From: an uncultured Clostridia bacterium
Lineage (GTDB): Bacteria > Bacillota > Clostridia > Oscillospirales > Acutalibacteraceae
Reading direction: 5' to 3'
Length of the DNA: 54,358 nt
Assembly (NCBI GenBank): GCA_947589575.1
Contig: CANQBM010000010.1
Location: 1 to 54,358, forward strand
This document shows positions 15,530 to 24,439 of the stretch, in pieces. The notes below the pieces were generated by a model, which was not told the DNA's origin, did no database searches, and saw only the letters and a program-made list of their open reading frames with translations. Position 1 is the stretch's first letter; every line of letters starts with the position of its first letter. Position numbers and translations under genes: made by a program.

Positions 15530-15680
15530 GGCGGCTATGCTTAAAAATGAGCACAAAAAAGGACACGCCTTGCGTGTCCTAAAATTTAATTTCACAAAAG
15601 GTTTGATTGACAACACAAATAAACACAGCTAAACTATGTGTTTTTGTATTGACAGTATTTATTTTTAAGCGATAGCCACC
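15530..15680 (-). promoter_or_regulatory. Attenuator region with long-range inverted repeat
   Basis: The end of the leader ORF (RNA GGUGGCUAUCGCUUAAAAAU, from 15661-15680) can pair with AUUUUUAAGCAUAGCCGCC (from 15530-15548): 19 pairs with one G-U and one bulged C. The terminator 15555-15580 and another hairpin (15621-15643, AAACACA / TGTGTTT) lie between. A ribosome on the leader ORF would cover one arm. The mechanism is inferred. Confidence 0.65.
15555..15580 (-). terminator. Intrinsic terminator inside the methyltransferase leader
   Basis: 9-bp GC-rich stem AGGACACGC / GCGTGTCCT with a 3-nt loop, followed on the minus strand by six T. It lies between the leader peptide and the methyltransferase, so it must be read through for expression. 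Confidence 0.85.
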
Positions 15681-15697
15681 TCAAAAATAACTCCCAT
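15665..15697 (-). CDS. Leader peptide MGVIFEVAIA
   Basis: A 10-codon ORF with a strong ribosome site (AAGGAG, 7 nt before the ATG), ending in TAA 84 nt before the terminator hairpin. Its last codons form one arm of the long inverted repeat. It is placed like the peptides that govern erm, cat and ABC-F genes, but the sequence is not one I know. Confidence 0.65.
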   Translation of the reverse strand: MGVIFEVAIA

Positions 15698-15745
15698 AAT
15701 CAAACTCCTTTCTTTATCTTGACTTAATCAAGACCTATTTTGTAT

Positions 15746-15774
15746 ATCATATCATTGTTAATATAAAAGATCAA
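15746..15774 (-). promoter_or_regulatory. Promoter of the leader peptide/methyltransferase transcript
   Basis: On the minus strand, TTGATC (15769-15774), 17 bp, TATGAT (15746-15751). The predicted start is near 15738, giving a leader of about 250 nt. Confidence 0.65.
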
Positions 15775-15902
15775 GTATAAATATTTGATTTTTTATACTC
15801 TTCTTTTAACAAGAACGCATTTTTGTTTTAAAATGCTAATTTATATTGAAGATGAAATTTTGTTATGATAATATAAGTAAAATAAATTTTTCGGGGATAC
15901 TA

Positions 15903-17099
15903 ATGAGAGGAAACATAAAGCAAAATTACAACAAAACAATATATGCTAGCTTTATCGGCTACATAGTTCAAGCGGTTATCAATAACTTTTTACCGCTTTT
16001 ATTTATAACCCTTCAAAAAACTTATAATATTGCGCTGAGCCAGATTACAATGCTTGTAACAATCAACTTTTTAGTTCAGCTTACGGTCGATTTGCTGTCC
16101 GCAAAGGTTATAGATAAAATCGGCTATAAAAAGAGCATTATAGCGGCGCACATTTTCTCCGCGGCGGGACTGATACTATTACCTATATTGCCGGATATTT
16201 TGCCCGACGCTTTTGCGGGAATTTTGATTTGTGTAATCATTTACGCTGTGGGCGGCGGAATTATTGAGGTTTTGATTAGTCCGATTGTTGAAAGCTGTCC
16301 GACTGATAACAAGGAGAAAGCTATGAGTCTGCTGCACTCCTTTTACTGCTGGGGACACGTCGGCGTTGTACTTATTTCAACAATGTTTTTCAAGCTGTTC
16401 GGCATTGAAAACTGGAGATACCTTTCGTTCATCTGGGCAATTCTGCCCGTTGTCAACGCAGTACTGTTCAGCAAAGTTCCCATCGCTCCTTTAATTGAGG
16501 AGGGCGGAAAGGGTTTATCATTAAAAGAACTTTTTTCTAAAAAAATCTTTTGGCTGATGCTTTTGATGATGATTTGCGCAGGTGCTTCGGAGCAGTCGGT
16601 CAGTCAATGGGCGTCCGCATTTGCCGAACAGGGGCTCGGCGTCTCAAAAGCGGTCGGCGACCTTGCGGGACCTATGGCGTTTGCACTATTAATGGGTACG
16701 TCAAGAGCCTTTTACGGAAAATACGGTGACAGAATTAACCTTGACAAATTTATGACCGTCAGCGGAATACTGTGTATTATTTCTTACCTATGTATTGCGT
16801 TAATAAATTCTCCTGCCGTCAGCCTTTTCTTCTGCTCAGTCTGCGGACTATCCGTAGGCATTATGTGGCCCGGCAGTTTCAGCAAAGCGTCTGCGTCAAT
16901 ACCAAAAGGCGGTACGGCAATGTTTGCGCTGCTTGCTCTCGGCGGTGATTTGGGCTGCTCCGCGGGTCCTGCCTTAGTTGGTATGATTTCAGGCAGATTT
17001 AATAACAACTTAAAAACAGGCATACTTTTTGCAGTAATTTTCCCTATTCTGCTTGTTATCTGCGCGATTGACAGCAAGCGAAAAAAGCATATAGCTTAA
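15903..17099 (+). CDS. MFS transporter
   Basis: 398 residues with about 12 hydrophobic helices. The loop between helices 2 and 3 has the MFS signature in the form DKIGYKKS, and the C-half repeats it as GKYGDRINLDKF. The overall pattern (NNFLPLLF, SFYCWGHVG) resembles fucose-permease/YfkF-like members in which the sugar or drug specificity varies. I start at 15903, where CGGGGATA precedes the ATG; the frame is open to 15846 without a better site. The substrate is not known. Confidence 0.85.
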   Translation: MRGNIKQNYNKTIYASFIGYIVQAVINNFLPLLFITLQKTYNIALSQITMLVTINFLVQLTVDLLSAKVIDKIGYKKSIIAAHIFSAAGLILLPILPDILPDAFAGILICVIIYAVGGGIIEVLISPIVESCPTDNKEKAMSLLHSFYCWGHVGVVLISTMFFKLFGIENWRYLSFIWAILPVVNAVLFSKVPIAPLIEEGGKGLSLKELFSKKIFWLMLLMMICAGASEQSVSQWASAFAEQGLGVSKAVGDLAGPMAFALLMGTSRAFYGKYGDRINLDKFMTVSGILCIISYLCIALINSPAVSLFFCSVCGLSVGIMWPGSFSKASASIPKGGTAMFALLALGGDLGCSAGPALVGMISGRFNNNLKTGILFAVIFPILLVICAIDSKRKKHIA

Positions 17100-17170
17100 A
17101 TGAACTTACAATTATCTATAAATTATCAGCATTTAGTTAAAAAACGCTTGCTTAATTTATTAAATATACG

Positions 17171-17196
17171 TATACTTAATTGTAGAAGTAAGTATA
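17171..17196 (+). promoter_or_regulatory. Inverted repeat upstream of clc
   Basis: TATACTTA-N10-TAAGTATA, perfect 8-bp arms, 25 bp before the clc start. It could be an operator or an RNA hairpin. Confidence 0.4.
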
Positions 17197-17220
17197 ACGG
17201 CACAGAAAAATGTAAGAAAA

Positions 17221-18786
17221 ATGAAAGATAAGGAAAAAACCACGTACAGAAAAATTGAATATCATAAAAAGGAAAGCTTTTATTTGATAATAAGAGGTCT
17301 TGAAGTTGGCGTTGCCTCAGGTCTTATTTCCGTTTTTTATAGGTACATTCTGACAAATGCCGAATCACTGCTGTTAAAAGCGGCAAACTTTGCAAAAGAA
17401 AGCGCATTAAAATGTATTGTCTGGTTTATAATACTTGCGCTGATGGGCTTTGCGGTATCAAAAATTATTAAATGGGAGCCTATGTCATCAGGAAGCGGAA
17501 TACCTCAGGTCAGCGGTGAAATCAAAGGAAATCTCTCTCAATGCTGGTGGAGAGTTATCCTTGCGAAGCTTATCGGCGGAACTTTGTCTATCTTCAGCGG
17601 CCTTTCACTCGGACGTGAAGGACCGAGTATACAGCTTGGCGCAATGGCGGGCAAGGGCGTTGCCATAGCCACTAAAGCTGACAAGACAAGCGAGCTCAGG
17701 ATGATTAGCTGCGGAGGCGGCGCCGGCTTAGCCGCTGCATTCAACGCTCCGCTTGCAGGCGTTATGTTTATGCTTGAGGAAATTCACAGAACAATAGATA
17801 AAAGCATAATATGTATGGGTATTGCCGCCTGCATTACTGCCGATTTTGTTTCAAAAATATTCTTTGGGCAGGATAATATTTTCACATACGAAACATCAAA
17901 TATTCCCCTTAGGTATTACTGGCTGCTCTTTATTTTAGGCGCTTTGCTCGGTCTTTTGGGCTGTTGCTATAATATAATAATGAGCAAGGGCCAGGATATA
18001 TTTAAAAAGATAAATAAGATACCCGCTGCGTTTAAAATGATTGCCGTGTTTATTACAGGCGGTCTTGCCGCGCTCTTTATCCCCGAAATAACGGGCGGCG
18101 GTCACGAAATGGTTGTACTTCTCTTAAAAAGCAAACCCGAAATTTCAGTTTTACTGTTTTTACTTATTGCAAAATTTTTATTTTCGGTTATAAGCTTCGG
18201 TTCCGGCGCACCCGGCGGTATTTTCTTTCCCCTGTTAATTTTAGGTACGTATATAGGGGCGGTTTACGCTAATATTTTCATACCGCTTTTTAATCTTGAT
18301 GAAAATCTGTGGCAGGAATTTGTTGTTATTTCAATGGCTGGAATATTCGCATCGATTGTACGCGCGCCGCTTACCGGCATTATTCTCGTATTTGAAATGA
18401 CAGGTAATCTTGAAAGCCTGCTGCCGCTGGCAACAGTAAGCCTAATAAGCTATGCCGTAGCAAATTTAGTCGGCGTTAACCCTATATATGAAACACTGCT
18501 TGAGAAAATTTTAAGTTCTAATCCGAAAAAGCCGGAGTTTCACAATGAAAACGAAAAAGTACTTAAAACATATGTCGTTCCCGTCGGAAGTCCGCTTAAC
18601 AATAAAGCCATTATGGATATTGACTGGGGAAGGCATTGTCTCGTGGTCAGCATTGAAAGAAACGATGTGTCAATCACCCCTAAAGGCGAAACCATACTTA
18701 AAGAGGGTGACGAACTCGCTGTGCTTGTAAGCCAGAGACATTTTTCCAAAGATAATGAAAGGCTGGAGAAAATTATAAACGGGTAA
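17221..18786 (+). CDS. ClC-type chloride/proton antiporter with C-terminal TrkA-C domain
   Basis: 521 residues. Selectivity motifs GSGIPQ, GREGPS (gating Glu) and APGGIFFP are present, and the internal Glu in MFMLEEIHR occupies the proton-glutamate site, so coupled 2Cl-/H+ exchange is expected rather than a pure channel. After the ClC core (to about residue 430), a TrkA-C/RCK-C domain (about 440-521) could bind a ligand. It acts in the cytoplasmic membrane, classically in acid tolerance or anion balance. The gene is 4 nt from the GH30 gene downstream and probably in an operon with it. Confidence 0.93.
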   Translation: MKDKEKTTYRKIEYHKKESFYLIIRGLEVGVASGLISVFYRYILTNAESLLLKAANFAKESALKCIVWFIILALMGFAVSKIIKWEPMSSGSGIPQVSGEIKGNLSQCWWRVILAKLIGGTLSIFSGLSLGREGPSIQLGAMAGKGVAIATKADKTSELRMISCGGGAGLAAAFNAPLAGVMFMLEEIHRTIDKSIICMGIAACITADFVSKIFFGQDNIFTYETSNIPLRYYWLLFILGALLGLLGCCYNIIMSKGQDIFKKINKIPAAFKMIAVFITGGLAALFIPEITGGGHEMVVLLLKSKPEISVLLFLLIAKFLFSVISFGSGAPGGIFFPLLILGTYIGAVYANIFIPLFNLDENLWQEFVVISMAGIFASIVRAPLTGIILVFEMTGNLESLLPLATVSLISYAVANLVGVNPIYETLLEKILSSNPKKPEFHNENEKVLKTYVVPVGSPLNNKAIMDIDWGRHCLVVSIERNDVSITPKGETILKEGDELAVLVSQRHFSKDNERLEKIING

Positions 18787-18790
18787 AATT

Positions 18791-20137
18791 ATGAAAATTA
18801 ATTTATCAAACGCCAAGAAAATAAAAAATCTGAAAGGTTTCGGCGCGTCGTCCTGTTGGTGGAGCCCTCAAATTAAAGATGAAAAAACCGCCGGCGAAAT
18901 AACAGAACTTCTTTATGGTGACAGCGGTCTTAAAATGAATATTTACCGCTACAATGCAGGCGGCGGATATGAGGAAGATAATCTGCGTATGGACAATCCG
19001 TGGCGCAAGGTTGAATCCTTTATGGAAAAGGACGGTACATATAACTGGGACAGGGATAAATACGCTGTAAGAGTTATGCGAAAGGCGCTTGATACAGGAA
19101 ATGTTGACACACTTATTTTCTTTGTCAATTCTCCGCACTTTACTCACACAATATCAGGCCAGACAAGCGGCGGATTTACGGAGCATTTTTCAAATCTTGC
19201 AAAAAATAAATATCACGCCTTTGCAAAGTATCTTATTGATATTGCGGAGCATTTCATTTCAGAGGGGTATCCCGTTAAATATATCAGCCCTATAAACGAG
19301 CCTCAATGGAAATGGGGCGGAGATTATGTTTGGCAGGAGGGCTGTCATTACGAGCCGGAAGAAGTAAGGGACTGTTTTCTCGCCTTTGCAGAGGAGCTTG
19401 AAAAACGTAATTCCCCCCTTCTCCTTTACGGACCGGAAAGCGGGAGCATTACCGACCACACAAGAGAATATTACGAGCTTTTGTCAGCGGAGCCTCTTAT
19501 TATGAAATACCTCGATGTGTTTGCATACCATTCCTACGGCTCAGACAATAATGTTGAAAATAAAACTGAAATGAAAAAATGGGCAAAGAGGAATGTTAAA
19601 ACTCCGCGTTTTGATATGAGCGAGTGGTGTGAGCTTCCGTGCAAACATGACACAAAATCTATTGATGGCGCTTTGATTATGGCAAGAATAATCGGCGAAG
19701 ATTTAATTTATTCGGGGGCAGACAGCTGGACTGCCTGGGTAGGCGTTAATCAGTGGGAAAGGGCCATGCGTGACGGCAAGTGCTACAGCGACGGACTGCT
19801 TGTCGCAAGCGACGATTTTTCAAAGTATTATACCGCAATGAGATATTACGCTATGGCTCATTATTCAAAATATATTCCTAAAGGAAGTATAAGCCTTGAC
19901 ATAGGTTACCAAACCTCTCGTGGACTTTCGGTTTTTGCTTTTCAGGCGCAAGATAAAAGTAAAATACTTGTTGTTTCAAACAACAGCAGAGCAAGGAGAA
20001 TTATCGAGCCTGATATTAAATTCAATACTGCTCATATAATAACCTCCACACAATATGAACAGTTGAAAACTCAAGATACAAAAATCAATAAAATAACGGT
20101 TGAGCCTAAAAGTATTGCAACTATTATAATGAGGTGA
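18791..20137 (+). CDS. Glycoside hydrolase family 30-like enzyme, cytoplasmic
   Basis: 448 residues: a TIM barrel (about 1-350) and a beta-sandwich (about 350-448), as in GH30. Predicted acid/base Glu170 in PINEPQW and nucleophile Glu278 in DMSEWCE. The entry GFGASSCWWSP is the usual GH30 first strand. No signal peptide, so it would act on imported oligosaccharides; the linkage (for example beta-1,6-galactan or xylan fragments) cannot be read. It lies between clc and a PHP phosphoesterase with 4-nt gaps, suggesting one transcript. Confidence 0.88.
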   Translation: MKINLSNAKKIKNLKGFGASSCWWSPQIKDEKTAGEITELLYGDSGLKMNIYRYNAGGGYEEDNLRMDNPWRKVESFMEKDGTYNWDRDKYAVRVMRKALDTGNVDTLIFFVNSPHFTHTISGQTSGGFTEHFSNLAKNKYHAFAKYLIDIAEHFISEGYPVKYISPINEPQWKWGGDYVWQEGCHYEPEEVRDCFLAFAEELEKRNSPLLLYGPESGSITDHTREYYELLSAEPLIMKYLDVFAYHSYGSDNNVENKTEMKKWAKRNVKTPRFDMSEWCELPCKHDTKSIDGALIMARIIGEDLIYSGADSWTAWVGVNQWERAMRDGKCYSDGLLVASDDFSKYYTAMRYYAMAHYSKYIPKGSISLDIGYQTSRGLSVFAFQAQDKSKILVVSNNSRARRIIEPDIKFNTAHIITSTQYEQLKTQDTKINKITVEPKSIATIIMR

Positions 20138-20141
20138 CAAT

Positions 20142-21125
20142 ATGGAAGAAAGACAATGGTACAAGGGTGACACACATCTGCATACAATAAACAGCGACGG
20201 CGTACTTACAAAAGGCCAGCTTGTTGATGCCTGCAAGAAAAAAGGTCTTGATTTTATGATTATCACAGACCACAATTTCAACTCTGTAGAAAAAAGCTAC
20301 TTTGACGGCGATATGCTCATCATACAGGGACAGGAGATTACAGGCGAACCGGGTCACGTAAACATATGGGGTAAAAAGGTGCCTGCCGAGCCACCGTATG
20401 CGCTTGACAATGCCGAGGATTACAAAAAAATAATAGATAAGTGTAAAAAAGAAGGCGCGACAATATCGGTTAATCATCCGTTTTGCTCAAAATGCGGATT
20501 TCATCTTAACTTGGAGGATTACCCGTTTGACTGCGTAGAGGTGTGGAACACTATACAACACAGTGATAATATGAAAAACCGTAACTGGTGGGTTGAACAG
20601 CTTCTTAAAGGAAACAGAATATCTGCTGTCGGCGGCTCCGATTATCATAAAGATTATTACAATGTCCCGCTGCTTGCAAGTCCCACAACATATGTAAACG
20701 CTAAAAGCAAATCTGAAAACGATATACTCGAGGCAATGCGTGAGGGCAGATGCTTTGTTACCAACTCTCCGAACTCAACGACCCTATTTCTCAACTGCGG
20801 TTGTGCCGAGATAGGCGACACAGTCAAACTGTCCGATAATCAGAAACTTGAAATCAAAGTATCTGATATGAAACGCGGTCATACACTGCGCGTGTATAAT
20901 AATGACAGAGTTATTTTTGAAAGCACCGCTCAAAAATCAGCCGAAGCTTATCTAACCGCAATTGACATTGAGGAGGCAGGCTTTGTAAGAGCTGAGATTA
21001 CATATAAATTCCCGCCCGTTGTTAAGAAGCTTTATACCGCTGTGGAAAGTAAATTTTTAAACGGAGACGGCGAAGTGCCCGAATTCATCTGGGCATTTAC
21101 AAACCCTATTTGGGTTGAAAAGTAA
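20142..21125 (+). CDS. PHP-domain phosphoesterase (CehA/McbA-like)
   Basis: 327 residues. The metal site is visible in GDTHLHTINSDG (residues 7-18), IITDHNF, NHPF and GGSDYHKD, the PHP pattern of a multi-metal phosphoesterase. The C-terminal third (about 230-327) is a beta-rich domain often found in CehA-type proteins. Substrates of this branch include phosphate esters of nucleotides or sugars; the specific one is unknown. GAGGTGACAAT overlaps the GH30 stop, indicating coupled translation. Confidence 0.88.
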   Translation: MEERQWYKGDTHLHTINSDGVLTKGQLVDACKKKGLDFMIITDHNFNSVEKSYFDGDMLIIQGQEITGEPGHVNIWGKKVPAEPPYALDNAEDYKKIIDKCKKEGATISVNHPFCSKCGFHLNLEDYPFDCVEVWNTIQHSDNMKNRNWWVEQLLKGNRISAVGGSDYHKDYYNVPLLASPTTYVNAKSKSENDILEAMREGRCFVTNSPNSTTLFLNCGCAEIGDTVKLSDNQKLEIKVSDMKRGHTLRVYNNDRVIFESTAQKSAEAYLTAIDIEEAGFVRAEITYKFPPVVKKLYTAVESKFLNGDGEVPEFIWAFTNPIWVEK

Positions 21126-21139
21126 ATATTGATAACATT

Positions 21140-21177
21140 AAAAGAGCTGTCTCAAGTTTATTTGAGACAGCTCTTTT
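21140..21177. terminator. Bidirectional intrinsic terminator
   Basis: 16-bp perfect stem (starts AAAAGAGCTGTC) with a 6-nt loop and A/T tracts on both sides, between the PHP gene and convergent htpG. Confidence 0.92.
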
Positions 21178-21187
21178 GGATTTTATT

Positions 21188-23068
21188 CTACATTAGCTCG
21201 GCAATCGTGTCAGAAAATTCTGTCGGGTTTGCAAGATCAAGTCCCGCAATCAGCCTTGCAGACGCATAAAGTAATTTCGTATATTTAACAATAGTTTCAT
21301 CGTCAGCGTTCGCAAGTTTTTCGGCAACAGGATGATTTGAGTTAATCTCAAGAACAAGCTGCGCCTTTACTCCCTGATTGGAACCGGGCATTGAATTTAA
21401 TACTTTCTCCATTTCAAGTGAAACGTAACCCTCAGCCGTAAGGCTTACAGGGTGCGAGCCGAGCTTGTTTGAAAGCTTAACGGCGGTAACCTGTCCGTCA
21501 AGCGCATTTTTCATTTTTTCAAGAAGCTCCTTTGATTCCTCGTTCTTTTTATTAATAGCCTCTTTTTCAGCGTCCGTGCTTAAATCAAGGTCATCCTTGC
21601 AGATATTCGCAAAGTGCTTGCCTTCATATTCCATAAGCATCTGAATGGCAAACTCGTCTACCTCGTCAGTAAAGTAAAGCACCTCATAGCCTTTTTCCTT
21701 TACCGCGTCAATCTGCGGAAGAAGAGAAATTTTTTCAGCATTCTCCCCGCAGGCATAATAAATTGAATCCTGCGAGTCAGCCATTCTGCCCACATATTCC
21801 TTAAGCGTTGTGTAACCGCCGCCGTTTGACGACTCGAAAAGGAGTAAATCTTTAAGACCGTCCTTTTCCATGCCATAATTTGCGTACACTCCGTATTTCA
21901 GCTGTAAACCGAATGACTTAAAGAACTTTTCATATTTTTCACGGTCATTCTTAAGCATTTTTGCAAGCTCATTTTTAATCTTTTTGTCAATCGCCTTTGC
22001 GATTATTTTCAGCTGATGGTCGTGCTGAAGCATCTCACGGCTGATATTAAGACTGAGGTCGGCGCTGTCGACAAGACCCTTTACAAAACTGAAATAATCC
22101 GGTAAAAGATCGGCACACTTGTCCATAATGAGTACGCCGTTTGAATAAAGCTGTAAGCCCTTTTCATATTCCTTGGTGTAAAAATCATACGGCGGATTTT
22201 CGGGAATGAACATTAAAGCGTCAAAAGTAGCCTGTCCTTCGGTTTTTGAATGAATGACCGCGAGCGGGTCTGTGTAATCCATAAACTTATTTTTGTAAAA
22301 CTCATTATAATCCTCTGACTTAATCTCGCTTTTTGATTTTCTCCATATCGGCACCATTGAATTAAGAGTTTCAACATTAAGTTCGGTAATATATTCACCC
22401 TCCTTTTCAGGGTCAGGCACCTGCCTGCTCATTTCCATAACAATGGGATAGCGGATATAGTCACTGTACTTTTTAACAAGCTCGTCAATCTTGTACTGCT
22501 CAAGGTATTGGGAATAATCCTCGTTTTCATTATCTTCTTTGATGTGAAGAATAATTACTGTTCCGGCATTATCTTTTTCACATTCTTCAATAGTATAACC
22601 GTCGGCGCCTGTTGACTTCCACTTGTGTGCAATATCCTCGCCAAACGCTTTAGAAATAACTTCAACCTTGTCCGCTACCATAAATGATGAATAAAATCCT
22701 ACGCCGAACTGACCTATAACAGAAATATCCTGCGCGTTTTCATTTTCGGCATTTTCATTTTTAAAGTTAAGCGAACCGCTTTTGGCTATTGTGCCGAGAT
22801 TGTTTTCAAGCTCGTCAGCAGTCATACCAATACCGTTATCGGTTAAGGTGAATGTACGGTTATCCTTGTCAATATCAATTTCAATTTTAAAATCATCTCT
22901 TGACAGCTTAACAGCGTTGTCTGTCAACGACTTAAAATAAAGTTTATCAATAGCGTCCGAGGCGTTTGAAATAAGCTCTCGCAGAAATATCTCCTTATGA
23001 GTATAAATAGAATTAATCATCATATCAAGGAGTTTTTTAGACTCCGCTTTAAACTGTTTTTTTCTCAC
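21188..23068 (-). CDS. htpG: Hsp90-family chaperone HtpG
   Basis: 626 residues. The N-terminal ATPase domain shows IFLRELISNASDAIDK, the DNGIGM motif, and GQFGVGFYSSFMVADKV; the middle and C-terminal dimerisation domains are complete. It remodels client proteins in the cytoplasm using ATP. I start at the GTG at 23068 (MRKKQFKAESKK), which has AAAGGATG 6 nt upstream; the in-frame ATG at 23077 is part of that site. Heat-shock control is evident from the CIRCE operator between promoter and start. Confidence 0.96.
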   Translation of the reverse strand: MRKKQFKAESKKLLDMMINSIYTHKEIFLRELISNASDAIDKLYFKSLTDNAVKLSRDDFKIEIDIDKDNRTFTLTDNGIGMTADELENNLGTIAKSGSLNFKNENAENENAQDISVIGQFGVGFYSSFMVADKVEVISKAFGEDIAHKWKSTGADGYTIEECEKDNAGTVIILHIKEDNENEDYSQYLEQYKIDELVKKYSDYIRYPIVMEMSRQVPDPEKEGEYITELNVETLNSMVPIWRKSKSEIKSEDYNEFYKNKFMDYTDPLAVIHSKTEGQATFDALMFIPENPPYDFYTKEYEKGLQLYSNGVLIMDKCADLLPDYFSFVKGLVDSADLSLNISREMLQHDHQLKIIAKAIDKKIKNELAKMLKNDREKYEKFFKSFGLQLKYGVYANYGMEKDGLKDLLLFESSNGGGYTTLKEYVGRMADSQDSIYYACGENAEKISLLPQIDAVKEKGYEVLYFTDEVDEFAIQMLMEYEGKHFANICKDDLDLSTDAEKEAINKKNEESKELLEKMKNALDGQVTAVKLSNKLGSHPVSLTAEGYVSLEMEKVLNSMPGSNQGVKAQLVLEINSNHPVAEKLANADDETIVKYTKLLYASARLIAGLDLANPTEFSDTIAELM

Positions 23069-23092
23069 TAATATCATCCTTTACTTTGAAAA

Positions 23093-23119
23093 TTAGCACT
23101 CTTTCTTCGTGAGTGCTAA
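23093..23119 (-). promoter_or_regulatory. CIRCE element (HrcA operator) of htpG
   Basis: Exact match to the CIRCE consensus: TTAGCACTC-N9-GAGTGCTAA. It lies 5 bp downstream of the -10 box and 24 bp before the htpG start, the usual place for HrcA repression. Confidence 0.96.
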
Positions 23120-23123
23120 TTTA

Positions 23124-23151
23124 ATTATAGCCTTTATTTTCCAGTTGTCAA
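23124..23151 (-). promoter_or_regulatory. Promoter of htpG
   Basis: On the minus strand, TTGACA (23146-23151), 16 bp, TATAAT (23124-23129). Confidence 0.85.
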
Positions 23152-23193
23152 TAGCAAAGTGAAAAATTATTACAATTTTCGCCGCAATATTGA

Positions 23194-23222
23194 TTGACTT
23201 TTAAAGCGCAATAGATTAAAAT
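23194..23222 (+). promoter_or_regulatory. Promoter of the GDPD gene
   Basis: TTGACT (23194-23199), 17 bp, TAAAAT (23217-23222), 22 bp before the GDPD start. Confidence 0.65.
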
Positions 23223-23244
23223 TTAAAAAAAGGGGTAATTTACC

Positions 23245-24240
23245 ATGGAATCAAAATCCACGAAAAAAAGAAGTGTAAAGATACTCGCGGTTATCGTTTG
23301 TATTATCGCCGTTCTCGGCATATTTATAAATGTCGAGGGTTTTTACAAATCAAATCCCGATACTATTGAAAGCTACGATACCCATAATCAGTATATATTA
23401 TCAAAAACAGACATCTCTGGTCACAGGAGCGGAGGCGGCATCGCCCCCGAGGAAACTATGATGGCATTCAAAAATTGTGCGGAAAACGATGATTTTTCCG
23501 TTGACGTTTTTGAATTCGACCTTCATATTACTAAAGATAATGTGCTTGTTCTGCTCCATGATGATACTCTTGACAGAACTTCAAACAGCGAGGAAGTATT
23601 CAAAGAAAAAGATGTCCGCCCCGAAGACAAAACATATGATGAGCTCAGGCAGCTTAATATGGGAGCAAAGTTTGAAAACGAACAGGGTGAAACACCGTAC
23701 GCGGAAATTGAAAACGGCAAAATCCCTAACGACCTTAAAATTCTTAGGATTGAGGACGTGCTTGATTACCTCAGCTCAATAGGAAATTATAAATATATAA
23801 TTGAAATTAAAAACAACGAAGAACTCGGCAAAAAAGGCGTTGACATTCTTCACAAAATCCTTGTTGAAAAAGGTCTTATTGAAGATGTAATATTTGGTAC
23901 CTTTCACAGCGAGGTAAGCGAATATGTTGATGAAAAATATCCCGATATGACAAGAAGCGCCGGTATTAACGAGGCTCTTGATTTTTGGTGGGCAGCGCTT
24001 ACCGACAGCGAAACATACACACCTCCGTGCAAGGTACTTCAGCTTCCTTACGGTTCTCCGTTTCAAAATTTAGGCTTAAACACAGCAACAGCTACCGTTA
24101 TTAATTACGCTCACAAACACGATATGGCAATCCAGTACTGGACAATAAACGACGAAAAAGATATGGAATATCTCGTCGATGTCGGCGCAGACTGCATTAT
24201 GACGGACTATCCCGACTTATTATATGAAGTGATGAATTAA
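23245..24240 (+). CDS. Membrane-anchored glycerophosphodiester phosphodiesterase
   Basis: 331 residues. A basic N-terminus and one transmembrane helix (about residues 10-30) anchor it outside the membrane. The GDPD active site follows: GHRSGGGIAPEET (catalytic His-Arg and metal Glu), EFDLHITKD (metal Glu-Asp) and LLHDDTLDRTS (second catalytic His). It splits glycerophosphodiesters, or lipoteichoic acid-like polymers, to glycerol-3-phosphate. The HR-GG insert is normal for Firmicutes. AAAGGGG precedes the ATG. It is monocistronic with its own promoter and terminator. Confidence 0.92.
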   Translation: MESKSTKKRSVKILAVIVCIIAVLGIFINVEGFYKSNPDTIESYDTHNQYILSKTDISGHRSGGGIAPEETMMAFKNCAENDDFSVDVFEFDLHITKDNVLVLLHDDTLDRTSNSEEVFKEKDVRPEDKTYDELRQLNMGAKFENEQGETPYAEIENGKIPNDLKILRIEDVLDYLSSIGNYKYIIEIKNNEELGKKGVDILHKILVEKGLIEDVIFGTFHSEVSEYVDEKYPDMTRSAGINEALDFWWAALTDSETYTPPCKVLQLPYGSPFQNLGLNTATATVINYAHKHDMAIQYWTINDEKDMEYLVDVGADCIMTDYPDLLYEVMN

Positions 24241-24282
24241 TATAGATTTTTTACATATAATATAAACTGAACAAAATATTTT

Positions 24283-24320
24283 AAACGGCGCCGATCTAAT
24301 CAGTGCCGTTTTTATTTTTA
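24283..24320 (+). terminator. Intrinsic terminator after the GDPD gene
   Basis: Stem AAACGGC ... GCCGTTT with T-rich 3' tract (TTTTATTTTT); inner loop of about 15 nt that can extend the stem by two pairs. Confidence 0.8.
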
Positions 24321-24373
24321 TAACAGTTTTTAGTCTGACTGCTTCTTACCAAAAAATCACAAATTATATTTTA

Positions 24374-24402
24374 GTATATACGACTTGAATATGTACAAAA
24401 TA
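24374..24402 (+). promoter_or_regulatory. Possible forespore (sigma-F/G) promoter of spoVT
   Basis: GTATA (24374-24378), 17 bp, CAAAATA (24396-24402) resembles the sigma-G pattern GHATR / CATNNTA with one mismatch. In Bacillus spoVT is transcribed in the forespore by sigma-G. A weak match in very AT-rich DNA. Confidence 0.35.
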
Positions 24403-24439
24403 TTACAGATAAATTTACATTATTTGAGGAGTAGATATT

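Noticed and set aside
15530-15680. Inverted repeats around the leader read as a MITE
   Set aside because: No target-site duplication is evident, and one arm is coding sequence of a leader ORF with a good ribosome site; attenuation explains it better.
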